From the NCBI GenBank assembly GCA_051000755.1, contig JBPCNZ010000054.1, forward strand, positions 1 to 27,074: DNA of 27,074 nt. Reading direction: 5' to 3'. A model generated the notes under the pieces. That model searched no databases, was not told where the DNA came from, and saw only the letters and a program-made list of their open reading frames with translations. Below, piece by piece: positions 8,583-18,140 of the stretch. The stretch's first letter is position 1. Every line of letters begins with the position of its first letter. A program made the position numbers and the translations under genes. This DNA comes from JALZAH01 sp051000755. Lineage in GTDB: Bacteria; Actinomycetota; Acidimicrobiia; Acidimicrobiales; Palsa-688.

Positions 8583-8590
<8 letters not shown>
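7691..8590 (-). CDS. Alpha/beta hydrolase
   Basis: This 299-aa alpha/beta-hydrolase-fold enzyme has an oxyanion-hole region LLVHGSMDRA around residue 69. The nucleophile elbow is GVGHSLGGN with S131, and a C-terminal AGAGHGVHLSHPE supplies the catalytic His. The acid lies probably in VVAYGSEGSGH or nearby. It resembles peptidase S33/esterase-type hydrolases; the substrate is unknown. The open frame continues upstream to 8836, but that part is a shadow of ettA. I chose GTG 8590, which overlaps the last 8 bp of ettA and gives MTEPVDSATG. The first 60 residues are Gly/Pro-rich and look like a disordered leader, so a later start cannot be excluded. Confidence 0.8.
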
Positions 8591-10262
<1,672 letters not shown>

Positions 10263-10359
10263 GGCGACCAGTGTGCCCGGAGCCGGGTCCGGGGCGCGAC
10301 CGGGAGGTCATTCCCCTCATGCCGATGGCGGAGTGAGGGTCGTAGGCTGGGACACTGCC
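10263..10359. promoter_or_regulatory. Divergent ettA/kgd promoter region
   Basis: This 97-bp region separates two divergent starts. Towards ettA, CACACT (10275-10270, minus) lies 7 nt from the ATG. Towards kgd, TAGGCT (10343-10348) lies 11 nt from the ATG, predicting a leader of only a few nucleotides. CCCTCA (10314-10319) and TGAGGG (10334-10339) form a 6-bp inverted repeat ending 3 nt before the kgd box. CCCGG/CCGGG repeats lie near 10277-10290. No -35 hexamer is recognisable. Confidence 0.5.
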
Positions 10360-13300
10360 ATGCCCGAGCAACCACGATCCCAAGACTCGTTCGGCCCCAA
10401 CGCCTGGCTGGTCGACGACATGTACGAGCAGTACCGCCACGACCCGAGCTCGGTCAGCGACAGTTGGCAGGAGTTCTTCGAGGGGTACCGGCCCGGCGGT
10501 GCCAACCTGGCCCGGGTCACCCCGGCCGACGCGGATACGGCGAACGGTTCGACGGCGACCGCCACCCAACCGGGGTGGGGAGGACCGGCTCCGTCGGCCA
10601 AAGCCAGGTCTCAGGGCAGGGATCAGGGGAATGACGCCGCCGGGAGGTCACCTGACGGCCGGACCAACGGTGAGGCGGCGGCCGGGACGCAGGCCAGGGC
10701 GGCCGTCGCTGACAAACCGGTCGGCACCCCCATCCGGGGAGCCGCGGCCCGCGTCGTGGCCAACATGTCCGCCAGCCTCGAGGTCCCGACCGCCACCAGC
10801 TTCCGGGTCGTGCCCGCCCGCCTCCTGGAGGTCAACCGGCGCATCCTCAACAACCAGCTGTCGCGCAGTGGCAGCGCCGGCAAGGTCAGCTTCACCCATC
10901 TGATCGGCTATGCCGTCGTCGAAGCTCTCCGGACGGTGCCCGTGCTCAACTCGACGTTCGTGGCCGCCGAAGCCGACCAGCCCAAGGCTACGGCCACCGT
11001 CGTGCACCACGACCATCTCGGGCTGGGCATCGCCGTCGACAGCCAGAAGGCCGACGGCACCCGGACCCTGATGGTCCCCGTCATCAAGGAGGCGGACACC
11101 CTCAGCTTCCGTGGCTTCTGGGCCGCCTACGAGGATCTGATCCGCAAGGTCAGGACGGCCAAGATCGGCGCCGACGACTTCGCCGGGGCGACGGTCAGCC
11201 TGACCAATCCGGGCACCATCGGGACGGTGCAGTCCGTGCCTCGCCTGATGCCCGGGCAGGGCGCCATCATCGGAGTCGGCACCATCGATTACCCCGCCGA
11301 ATGGCAGGCCGCCGACCCGCGGGTCCTGGCCGAGCTGGGCGTCTCCAAGGTCGTCACCATCACCTCGACCTACGACCACCGGATCATCCAGGGGGCCGAG
11401 TCCGGCCTGTTCCTCCAGAAGATCCATCAGCTTCTCACGGGCGCGGACGGCTTCTACGAGACGATCTTCCGGGACATGGGCGTCCCCTACGAAGCGGTGG
11501 CGTACCACGCCGACGTCAACGACCCGGCCAGCCCCTCGTCGCACCTCGAGAAGCAGATCGAGGTGGACAAGCTGATCAACATCTACCGGGTGCGGGGTCA
11601 CCTGATCGCTCATCTCGACCCGCTCGACTGGAAGCCGGCGCACATGCACGCCGAGCTCGATCCGGCCACCTACGGGCTGACGGTCTGGGATCTCGAGCGC
11701 GAGTTCGTGGCCCACGAGCTGGGCAACACCGACCACATGAGGCTGAGCGAGATCCTCGGTCTGCTCCGCGACGCCTACTGCCGGACCGTCGGGGTGGAGT
11801 ACATGCACATTTCCGAGCCGGCCCAGAAGCGGTGGATCCAGGAGCAGGTGGAGGGTGTCTCCACCCAACTGGAGCCCGAGGAGCACCGCTGGATCCTCGG
11901 TCGGCTCAACGCCGCCGAGGCTCTCGAGCAATTCCTCAACACCAAGTACATCGGCCAGAAGCGCTTCGGCCTCGAGGGGGGCGAGGCTGCCATCCCCCTC
12001 GTCGACGCCATGCTCGACGCCGCCGCCGTGGCCGGCCAGGAACAGGCCGTCATCGGCATGGCCCACCGCGGCCGCCTGAACGTGCTCATCAACATCGTGG
12101 GCAAGACCTACCGGGACCTGTTCTCCGAGTTCGAGGGCAACATCGACCCCGGCACCGTCCAGGGCTCAGGCGACGTGAAGTACCACAAGGGCTTCCGGGG
12201 CACCTTCACCGGCCACTCCGCCAAGCCCATCGACGTGGTGCTGTCGTCCAACCCGTCCCACCTCGAGGCCGTCGACCCGGTCGTCGCCGGCATGGCCCGG
12301 GCCCGCCAGGACCAACTCGGCGGTGGGGGATCGACCAAGGTACGCCCCGTCCTGCCCCTGTTGATCCACGGTGACGCCGCCTTTGCCGGCCAGGGCGTGG
12401 TCGCCGAGACCCTCAACATGTCGGCCCTGCCCGGCTACGAGACCGGCGGCAGCATCCACCTGGTCATCAACAACCAGCTCGGGTTCACGACCAACCCGGA
12501 GTCGGCCCGCTCGTCGATCTACGCCTCCGATGTGGCCAAGATCGTCCAGGCCCCGATCTTCCACGTCAACGGTGACGATCCCGAGGCGTGCGTGCGGGTC
12601 GGGCGCCTGGCCTTCGCCTTCCGCCAGACCTTCCACAAAGACGTGGTCATCGACATGGTCTGTTACCGCCGATTCGGTCACAACGAGCAGGACGACCCGA
12701 GCCTGACCCAGCCGCTGCTCTATCAGCTCATCAAGGAGCACCGCAGCGTCCGCAAGCTCTACACCGAGGCCCTGGTACGCCGGGGCGACATCACCCTCGA
12801 CGAGGCGGAAGAGGTGCTCAAGGACTTCTCCACCCGCCTGCAGGCGGCGCTCGACCAGACCCGGGCGTCGGCGCCCCCGAAGGCCACCGAGCTACCCCCG
12901 CCCCCCGAGCCGGCACCGGTCCTGCCTCCCATCGAGACCGGAGTCAAGCCCGCCGTCCTCCAACAGGTCGTCGACCGCCTCTCGACATCCCCCGAGGGTT
13001 TCACCGTGCACCCCAAGCTGGTGAAGGTGTTCGACAACCGGGCCAAGCTGTGGGCCGACGGCCGAGCCGACTGGGCCCTCGGTGAGGCGCTGGCCTACGG
13101 CACGTTGCTCCTCGATGGTCACGATGTGCGGGTGAGCGGCCAGGACACCCGGCGGGGGACCTTTGGCCACCGCAACGCGGCCCTGGTCGACTACCGGACG
13201 GGCGACGAATGGGTGCCCCTCGAGCACCTCGGCGACGGCTCCTCCGATGACACCGTTTCGGCCGGCGGCGCTCCTGGGCCCACCGACCTCGGCCGGTTCT

Positions 13301-14139
13301 CCATCTACGACTCCCTGCTGTCGGAGTACGCCGCCCTGGGCTTCGAGTACGGCTACTCCCTCGTGCAGCGCGACGCGTTGGTGGCCTGGGAGGCGCAGTT
13401 CGGTGACTTCGTCAACGGCGCCCAGATCATCATCGATCAGTTCCTGGCCGCGGCGGAGATCAAGTGGTCGCAGACCTCGGGCCTCGTCCTGCTCCTGCCC
13501 CACGGTTACGAGGGCCAGGGCGCCGAGCACTCCTCCGCCCGGATGGAGCGGTTCTTGGATCTCTGCGCCGAGGACAACATTCAGGTGGCCGCTGTGACCA
13601 CGGCCGCTCAGCTGTTCCACCTCCTGCGCCGCCAGGTGCAACGGACCAGCCGTAAGCCGCTCGTGTTGTTCACGCCGAAGCGCTACCTGCGGGCCAAGGA
13701 GTCCTACAGCCCGGCCGAGGAGTTCGCCTCCGGTCACTTCCGGGAGGTCCTCGACGATGCCGGCGCCCGTGGCTCCGGGCAGGTTCGCCGGGTGATCCTG
13801 GCCACCGGCAAGGTGGCCATCGACGCCACCGTGGCCCGGGACAAGGCGGAGCGCACCGATGTGGCCATCGTCCGCATCGAGCAGCTCCACCCCTGGCCCG
13901 AGGACCAGATCGCTGCGGCGCTGGCCGGCTACGAACATGCCACCGACGTCATCTGGTTGCAGGAGGAGCCGGAGAACATGGGCGCCTGGAGCTTCGTCCG
14001 GGATCGCCTGGCCGGGCTCGTCGGCGACGACTTCCGGTTCCAGCGGGTGAGCCGGGTGGCGTCGGGTTCACCCGCCACCGGCAGCCACGCCATGCACGAC
14101 CTGGAGCAGGAAGACCTCCTCCACCGGGCCCTGGGCTGA
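10360..14139 (+). CDS. kgd: Multifunctional 2-oxoglutarate decarboxylase/dehydrogenase E1-E2 (Kgd)
   Basis: This 1259-aa TCA-cycle enzyme is of the actinobacterial fused type. Residues 1-45 hold the conserved N-terminal motif FGPNAWLVDDMYEQYRHDP. A low-complexity linker follows to about 125. An E2 succinyltransferase core at about 125-365 has the active site YDHRIIQGAE with H340; no lipoyl domain is present. From about 395 comes the ThDP-dependent E1, with IGMAHRGRLNVL at about 566, GDAAFAGQG at 671-679 and the C-terminal transketolase-like domain. Mycobacterial Kgd is 1231 aa with the same order, and its activity is held down there by the FHA protein GarA and modulated by acetyl-CoA. The frame is open upstream to 10246, but ATG 10360 matches the family N-terminus and the promoter. 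It is probably monocistronic. Confidence 0.96.
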   Translation: MPEQPRSQDSFGPNAWLVDDMYEQYRHDPSSVSDSWQEFFEGYRPGGANLARVTPADADTANGSTATATQPGWGGPAPSAKARSQGRDQGNDAAGRSPDGRTNGEAAAGTQARAAVADKPVGTPIRGAAARVVANMSASLEVPTATSFRVVPARLLEVNRRILNNQLSRSGSAGKVSFTHLIGYAVVEALRTVPVLNSTFVAAEADQPKATATVVHHDHLGLGIAVDSQKADGTRTLMVPVIKEADTLSFRGFWAAYEDLIRKVRTAKIGADDFAGATVSLTNPGTIGTVQSVPRLMPGQGAIIGVGTIDYPAEWQAADPRVLAELGVSKVVTITSTYDHRIIQGAESGLFLQKIHQLLTGADGFYETIFRDMGVPYEAVAYHADVNDPASPSSHLEKQIEVDKLINIYRVRGHLIAHLDPLDWKPAHMHAELDPATYGLTVWDLEREFVAHELGNTDHMRLSEILGLLRDAYCRTVGVEYMHISEPAQKRWIQEQVEGVSTQLEPEEHRWILGRLNAAEALEQFLNTKYIGQKRFGLEGGEAAIPLVDAMLDAAAVAGQEQAVIGMAHRGRLNVLINIVGKTYRDLFSEFEGNIDPGTVQGSGDVKYHKGFRGTFTGHSAKPIDVVLSSNPSHLEAVDPVVAGMARARQDQLGGGGSTKVRPVLPLLIHGDAAFAGQGVVAETLNMSALPGYETGGSIHLVINNQLGFTTNPESARSSIYASDVAKIVQAPIFHVNGDDPEACVRVGRLAFAFRQTFHKDVVIDMVCYRRFGHNEQDDPSLTQPLLYQLIKEHRSVRKLYTEALVRRGDITLDEAEEVLKDFSTRLQAALDQTRASAPPKATELPPPPEPAPVLPPIETGVKPAVLQQVVDRLSTSPEGFTVHPKLVKVFDNRAKLWADGRADWALGEALAYGTLLLDGHDVRVSGQDTRRGTFGHRNAALVDYRTGDEWVPLEHLGDGSSDDTVSAGGAPGPTDLGRFSIYDSLLSEYAALGFEYGYSLVQRDALVAWEAQFGDFVNGAQIIIDQFLAAAEIKWSQTSGLVLLLPHGYEGQGAEHSSARMERFLDLCAEDNIQVAAVTTAAQLFHLLRRQVQRTSRKPLVLFTPKRYLRAKESYSPAEEFASGHFREVLDDAGARGSGQVRRVILATGKVAIDATVARDKAERTDVAIVRIEQLHPWPEDQIAAALAGYEHATDVIWLQEEPENMGAWSFVRDRLAGLVGDDFRFQRVSRVASGSPATGSHAMHDLEQEDLLHRALG

Positions 14140-14177
14140 CCTCTCCGGGCCCGGGCCCGACGGCGGCGAGCGGCGGC

Positions 14178-14218
14178 TGCCGGCCTCGGTGACCAGTGGC
14201 CCCGACCAGCGGCCGGCA
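14178..14218. terminator. Stem-loop between convergent kgd and HAD genes
   Basis: TGCCGGCC (14178-14185) pairs perfectly with GGCCGGCA (14211-14218). An inner TCGG (14186-14189)/CCGA (14202-14205) extends the structure. It begins about 40 bp after the kgd stop and ends 9 bp before the end of the HAD gene. A bidirectional terminator is the likely role. A GC palindrome, CGGGCCCGGGCCCG, lies at 14146-14159 nearer the kgd end. Confidence 0.5.
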
Positions 14219-14226
14219 CCCCGGGT

Positions 14227-14844
14227 TCAATGCAGGGAGAACCCGACCGTCGCCTCCAGCTCGGCCAGGGCGACGACAGGGTCGATCACCTTGATGGTCG
14301 TCATCCCGAGCTGACGGGCGGGCTTGAGATTGATACCGAGATCGTCGAGGAACACCGCCTCGTCGGCCTCGATATCGAGCGCCTCGAGGGCGAGCTGATA
14401 GAACCGGGGATCGGGCTTGCGCACGCCCACCTTGGACGATTCAATGACCACGTCGAAGAGATCACCCAACGCCTCGTCGCCGATCGGCCGGTCCATGGGC
14501 GCCACATTGTTGGTGAGCAGCGCCGTGCGCAGGCGCGGCCGGCACCGGCGGACAGCTTGGATCATCGCCGGGCGGATGCCCCCGTCCAGCAGGCCGATCA
14601 CCGCCCGGGCGTCGACCCGGAATCCGGCTCGGAGCGCTTCGTCTTCGAAGCGGGTGGCGAAGGTGTCGAGGCCGATTTCGCCGCGCTCGAAGCAGGCCCA
14701 GGCATTGGCGTCGGCGTCGGCGGCATTGACCGTCCGGAGGAACCCGTCAGGCAGGCCGTGCTGGCGCTCGTAGCGAGCGAAGGCTTCGAAGGGGCTGTCG
14801 GCCAGGACGCCTCCGAAGTCCCACAGCGCCGCTCGCACGGTCAT
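14227..14844 (-). CDS. HAD-family hydrolase (IA-like)
   Basis: This 205-aa protein has the HAD motifs in order. Motif I is LWDFGGVLAD with the nucleophile D9, motif II is ALLTNN, the lysine region is SSKVGVRKPDPRFY, and motif IV is AVFLDDLGINLKPA. The residue two places after the nucleophile is Gly rather than the usual acid/base Asp. That DxGG pattern also occurs in a subgroup of HAD-IA proteins, such as the ACAD10/EPHX2 phosphatase-like group. Phosphatase activity on a small metabolite is plausible but not proven, and the ligand is unknown. ATG 14844 shares one base with the upstream stop (TGATG), so it is translationally coupled to the M20 peptidase. A much longer upstream frame is a shadow. 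Confidence 0.85.
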   Translation of the reverse strand: MTVRAALWDFGGVLADSPFEAFARYERQHGLPDGFLRTVNAADADANAWACFERGEIGLDTFATRFEDEALRAGFRVDARAVIGLLDGGIRPAMIQAVRRCRPRLRTALLTNNVAPMDRPIGDEALGDLFDVVIESSKVGVRKPDPRFYQLALEALDIEADEAVFLDDLGINLKPARQLGMTTIKVIDPVVALAELEATVGFSLH

Positions 14845-16178
14845 CAGGCGAGGAGGTCCCGGGCCGTGGCCTCCCACAGCTCGGTGGAGAGGCGGAGCGA
14901 CTCCAGATCCACCCGCTCGTCGTCGCCGTGGAACATCGCCGCGTAGGTCTCCAGGGTGACCCGCTCGCTCAGCATCCCGAAGCCGTAGCTGGTGGCACCC
15001 AGGCGGCGGAAGAAGCGGGCGTCGGTGGCGCCGACGGTCATCGACGGGATCAGGGCGGCACCGGGGAGCAGGGCGGCGCTGACCCGGGCCAAGCTGTCCC
15101 ACAGGGGCGTGTCGAGCGGGGAGGTCGTCGACGGGTCGTCGGCGATCAGACCGATGGTCACCCGATCGGCGAGGTCGCCGAGGGCGTCGACGAGCATGTC
15201 CCGCACCTCGGCGCCGGTCTGGCCGGGGAGGGTCCGGATATCGACGTCGAGGTCGACCCGATCGGGGATGACGTTGGTCTTGACGCCCCCGTGCGCCACC
15301 GTGGGGGCGAAGGTGGTGTGGGTGCAGGCGTGGGCCTGGCGGGCCAGGACCGGGGGCAGGAGTTCGAGGGCCTGATCGATGCGAGCCGGGTCCAGCAGGG
15401 CTTCGGCCACCTCCGGCGGTAGGCCGGTCCCGTTCACGAAGCGTCTCCACGCCTCGTGAACGTCGGCTTGAGGTTGGTACTCGGCCAGGCGGGTCACGAC
15501 GTGGGCGGCGGTGACCAGGGCGTTGTCGGAGTGCCAGGGTTGAGAACCGTGCCCCGCCGTCCCTGCCACGGCAAGGGTCACCCAGTAGGCGCCCTTCTCG
15601 CCGGCGGACACCGGCAGGCGGACACCCGCCGGGGTTGGTATCTGGACGCCGCCCGGTTCGGTCAGCACGTAGTCGGCGGTGATGGCGTCGGGGTGCTCCC
15701 GGCACAGCCATTCGGCGCCCCACGACCCGAGCGCCTCCTCGTCGGCCACGGCCAGGTAGATCAGGGTGCCGCGGGGCTGGAACGACGACCGGGCCAGGTT
15801 GCGCACCGCCACGGCCATCGACGACGTCAGGTTGAGCATGTCGACCGCCCCGCGACCCCAGATCTCGCCGTCGATCAGCTCACCGCCGAAAGGATCTCGT
15901 TGCCAGCGGTCGGGGTTGGCGGGCACGACGTCGGTGTGGCCCATGAGCATCAGGGTCGGGGCTCGGGGATCGGAACCCTCGATCCTGGCCACCACCGACG
16001 TCCGTCCCGGTGCCGACTCGTAACGTTCGAGGTCGAGTCCCGGGCCTTCGAGCCACCCGGCCAGCACATCGGCGGAGCGCACCTCGTGGCCCGACGCCAC
16101 CGTCCCGTCGTTGACGCAGCCGTTGCGGATCAGCTGGGTCAGCAGGTCGGCAACCAGGCCGGTGGTGTCGGCATCCAC
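14844..16178 (-). CDS. M20 family metallopeptidase (dipeptidase/deacylase)
   Basis: This 444-aa di-zinc hydrolase has all M20 metal and catalytic sites. These are LMGHTDVVP (H81, D83), GRGAVDML with the bridging D113, VADEE with E147/E148, TEPGG, and the C-terminal FHGDDERVD with H417. A lid/dimerisation domain lies at about 195-330 (AGTAGHGSQPW, KTNVIPDRVDLDVDIR). Family members cleave dipeptides, N-acyl amino acids or carboxypeptidase substrates; the substrate here is unknown. No signal peptide is seen, so it is cytosolic. GTG 16178 is chosen because a TAAGCT box sits 6 nt upstream. The gene diverges from the NYN nuclease gene across 62 bp and is coupled to the HAD gene downstream. Confidence 0.92.
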   Translation of the reverse strand: MDADTTGLVADLLTQLIRNGCVNDGTVASGHEVRSADVLAGWLEGPGLDLERYESAPGRTSVVARIEGSDPRAPTLMLMGHTDVVPANPDRWQRDPFGGELIDGEIWGRGAVDMLNLTSSMAVAVRNLARSSFQPRGTLIYLAVADEEALGSWGAEWLCREHPDAITADYVLTEPGGVQIPTPAGVRLPVSAGEKGAYWVTLAVAGTAGHGSQPWHSDNALVTAAHVVTRLAEYQPQADVHEAWRRFVNGTGLPPEVAEALLDPARIDQALELLPPVLARQAHACTHTTFAPTVAHGGVKTNVIPDRVDLDVDIRTLPGQTGAEVRDMLVDALGDLADRVTIGLIADDPSTTSPLDTPLWDSLARVSAALLPGAALIPSMTVGATDARFFRRLGATSYGFGMLSERVTLETYAAMFHGDDERVDLESLRLSTELWEATARDLLA

Positions 16179-16184
16179 ATCCGC

Positions 16185-16190
16185 AGCTTA
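16185..16190 (-). promoter_or_regulatory. Leaderless-type -10 box of the M20 peptidase gene
   Basis: On the minus strand TAAGCT is followed by 6 nt and then GTG at 16178, with no Shine-Dalgarno sequence. Confidence 0.55.
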
Positions 16191-16240
16191 CGAGAGGCTC
16201 CCTGACCTGGGCGGCGGGGGATGCTTGACTCGTAGCCGCC

Positions 16241-18112
16241 ATGCCTCAACGCCACGTCGTCGTCGACGGCTCGAACATTGCCACCGAAGGTCGCAGCCTG
16301 CCCAGCCTGGCCCAACTGGACCAAGCGGTCAGAGAGTTTCTCGGGGAGTTCCCCGATGACATCGTGACCGTGGTGGTGGATGCATCCTTTGCCCACCGCA
16401 TCGACTCCTCGGAGGTCGCCACCTTCGAGGAGGCGGAGGCCGCCGGTGAGGTCGTCTCCCCGCCCGCCGGTGCGATCGGCCGCGGGGACGCCTTCTTGCT
16501 GCGAATCGCCGACAAGACCGGTGCCACCGTGCTCTCCAACGACTCGTTCCAGGAGTTCCACGGCGAGCATGAGTGGCTCTTCGAAACCGATCGGCTGATC
16601 GGAGGCAAGCCCGTCCCCGGAGTGGGGTGGATCTTCACCCCGCGGACACCGGTCCGGGGCCCCAAGAGCCGGGAGGCGGTCAAGGAGGCCAAGCGCAAGA
16701 AGCGGGCCGAGTCCGACGACGGGTCGGCCAGTGGGCTGGATCTCGCCGCATCCCGGGGCCGGGGTCGGGGCAAGAAGGTGGAGCGGGCCATCGCCACCGC
16801 CACCGAGGAGGCCGTCGAGCCTGGCGATTCCAAGAGGCGTCGCCGGCGCAAGAACAGCGAACCGCCCTCCGACCCGATCAACGAGCCATTGGCGTTCATC
16901 ACCTTCATCGCCGGGCACCCGCTCGGCTCGCAGGTCGAAGGGACGGTCGAATCGTTCTCCTCCCACGGAGCGTTCATCGATGCCGACGGTGCCCGTTGTT
17001 ACGTGCCGTTGTCGGCCATGGGCGACCCTGCGCCGCGCAGTGCCCGGGAAGTGATGAACAGGGGTGATATGCGGGAGTTCGTGATCCAGGCCCTGGACCC
17101 CCTGCGGCGGGGCATCGAGCTGGCTTTTCCGGGCTTCGCCAAGCTCTCGGGCGCCCCGACGGACGAGACGGTCGAGGCCGAGACCCATCCGGGTTCCGCT
17201 GATGATCGGGCCGAGCGGGCCCCGGTCAAGGCTGCCGCTTCGGCGAAGAAGGCCGGAGCCCGGCGCCGGCCGGCGGTGGCACCTCCCTTGGCCGAGGGTG
17301 AGGACCGGGGTGACCGACCCGCCATCGGGGCGAGCAAGGCCGCCCCGCCCGTTCGCCGGCCGGTGCCGCCGGCAGCGCCCGCGCCTGCGCCGGCCGTGTC
17401 GACTGAGCGGGCCGAGGTGGTTCCGAGTCCCGGCGACGTCCCTGCGGCCAAGGCTGGATCCCGGCGCCGTACCGCCAAGAAGTCGGCGGCTGCCGATCCC
17501 GAGCTGGTGAACACGGAGACGGGCCCGGAGCGGGCCGCGCCGGTGGGCACTGGCACCCCGACGACTGGTCCGACGAGGAAGGCGGCGGGAGCCAAGCGCC
17601 AGACCCCGAAGGCGGCGCCGGAGATGCCCGGCCCGGTCGAGCCGAGCCCTGCCGGAGAGCCGGCCAAGAGGGGCGCCACGAGGAGAGCGCCGGCCAAGGC
17701 TCCAGCCGGCCAGGCGTCGGCCGAGGCTCCGGCCAAGGCCCGGGTCTCGAAGGCGTCAGCCAGGAAGACGCCGGCGCCGCCCGGACCGGCGCCGGAGAAG
17801 GGCCCGGCCCCCAAGAAGGGGGGAGCCAAGGCGACCACCAAGAGGGCTGTGGGGACGGCTCCGCCCAAGACGGCCGCAGCCAAGACGGCCGCGGGCAAGT
17901 CGGCCGCAGCCAAGTCGGCCGCAGCCAAGTCGGCCGCAGCCAAGTCGGCCGCAGCCAAGACGGGCGCGGGCAAGTCGGCCGCGGGCAAGTCGGCCGCCGC
18001 CAAGTCGGCCGCAGCCAAGACGGCCGCCCAGAAGGTTTCCGCCAAGAAGAGCCCGTCCAGGAAGGCCCCCGCCAAGAAGCCCGCCGGCTCAAGCCCCGTC
18101 GAGCGTGCCTGA
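16241..18112 (+). CDS. NYN/PIN-like nuclease with S1-like domain and histone-H1-like tail
   Basis: This 623-aa protein appears to be a multi-domain fusion. Residues 1-135 look like a Zc3h12a/NYN-type PIN-fold nuclease. VVVDGSNIA carries D9, VVVDAS D47, GRGDAFLL D83 and LSNDSF D101, the expected set of acidic metal ligands. Residues 140-210 are a basic linker with an Arg run at 199-203. Residues about 222-298 resemble an S1/OB RNA-binding unit (GSQVEGTVESFSSHGAFIDADG, YVPLSAM, LRRGIELAFPG). From about 310 to the end the chain is disordered and Lys/Ala/Pro-rich like histone H1, with eleven five-residue K(S/T)xAx repeats at 543-597. An RNA- or DNA-bound endonuclease, possibly nucleoid- or ribosome-associated, is inferred. 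ATG 16241 is the obvious start, though no clear promoter or Shine-Dalgarno sequence precedes it. xthA follows after 28 bp. I do not know a named gene of this layout. Confidence 0.75.
   Translation: MPQRHVVVDGSNIATEGRSLPSLAQLDQAVREFLGEFPDDIVTVVVDASFAHRIDSSEVATFEEAEAAGEVVSPPAGAIGRGDAFLLRIADKTGATVLSNDSFQEFHGEHEWLFETDRLIGGKPVPGVGWIFTPRTPVRGPKSREAVKEAKRKKRAESDDGSASGLDLAASRGRGRGKKVERAIATATEEAVEPGDSKRRRRRKNSEPPSDPINEPLAFITFIAGHPLGSQVEGTVESFSSHGAFIDADGARCYVPLSAMGDPAPRSAREVMNRGDMREFVIQALDPLRRGIELAFPGFAKLSGAPTDETVEAETHPGSADDRAERAPVKAAASAKKAGARRRPAVAPPLAEGEDRGDRPAIGASKAAPPVRRPVPPAAPAPAPAVSTERAEVVPSPGDVPAAKAGSRRRTAKKSAAADPELVNTETGPERAAPVGTGTPTTGPTRKAAGAKRQTPKAAPEMPGPVEPSPAGEPAKRGATRRAPAKAPAGQASAEAPAKARVSKASARKTPAPPGPAPEKGPAPKKGGAKATTKRAVGTAPPKTAAAKTAAGKSAAAKSAAAKSAAAKSAAAKTGAGKSAAGKSAAAKSAAAKTAAQKVSAKKSPSRKAPAKKPAGSSPVERA
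17867..18031 (+). repeat. Tandem 15-bp repeat, 11 units, in the Lys/Ala tail
   Basis: Eleven in-frame 15-bp units encode K(S/T)(A/G)A(A/G/Q). Four consecutive units (17897-17956) are identical in sequence (AAGTCGGCCGCAGCC); the others differ by a few bases. Because the unit length is a multiple of three, copy-number change would lengthen or shorten the tail without a frameshift. Confidence 0.9.
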
Positions 18113-18125
18113 GCAAGTTTCCCTT

Positions 18126-18131
18126 TACCAT
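18126..18131 (+). promoter_or_regulatory. Leaderless-type -10 box of xthA
   Basis: TACCAT is followed by 9 nt and then ATG at 18141. The same TTTACCATG string recurs before the membrane-protein gene at 24288. Confidence 0.5.
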
Positions 18132-18140
18132 GGCCCTCTC

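Noticed and set aside
14221..14250. GGTTCAA resembling a tRNA T-loop
   Set aside because: It lies at the end of the HAD gene and no acceptor, D or anticodon arms can be built around it.
16225..16230. TTGACT upstream of the NYN gene as a -35 or -10 element
   Set aside because: A matching -10 would fall inside the gene. As a -10 it lacks the conserved A at position 2, so I could not assign a promoter for this gene.
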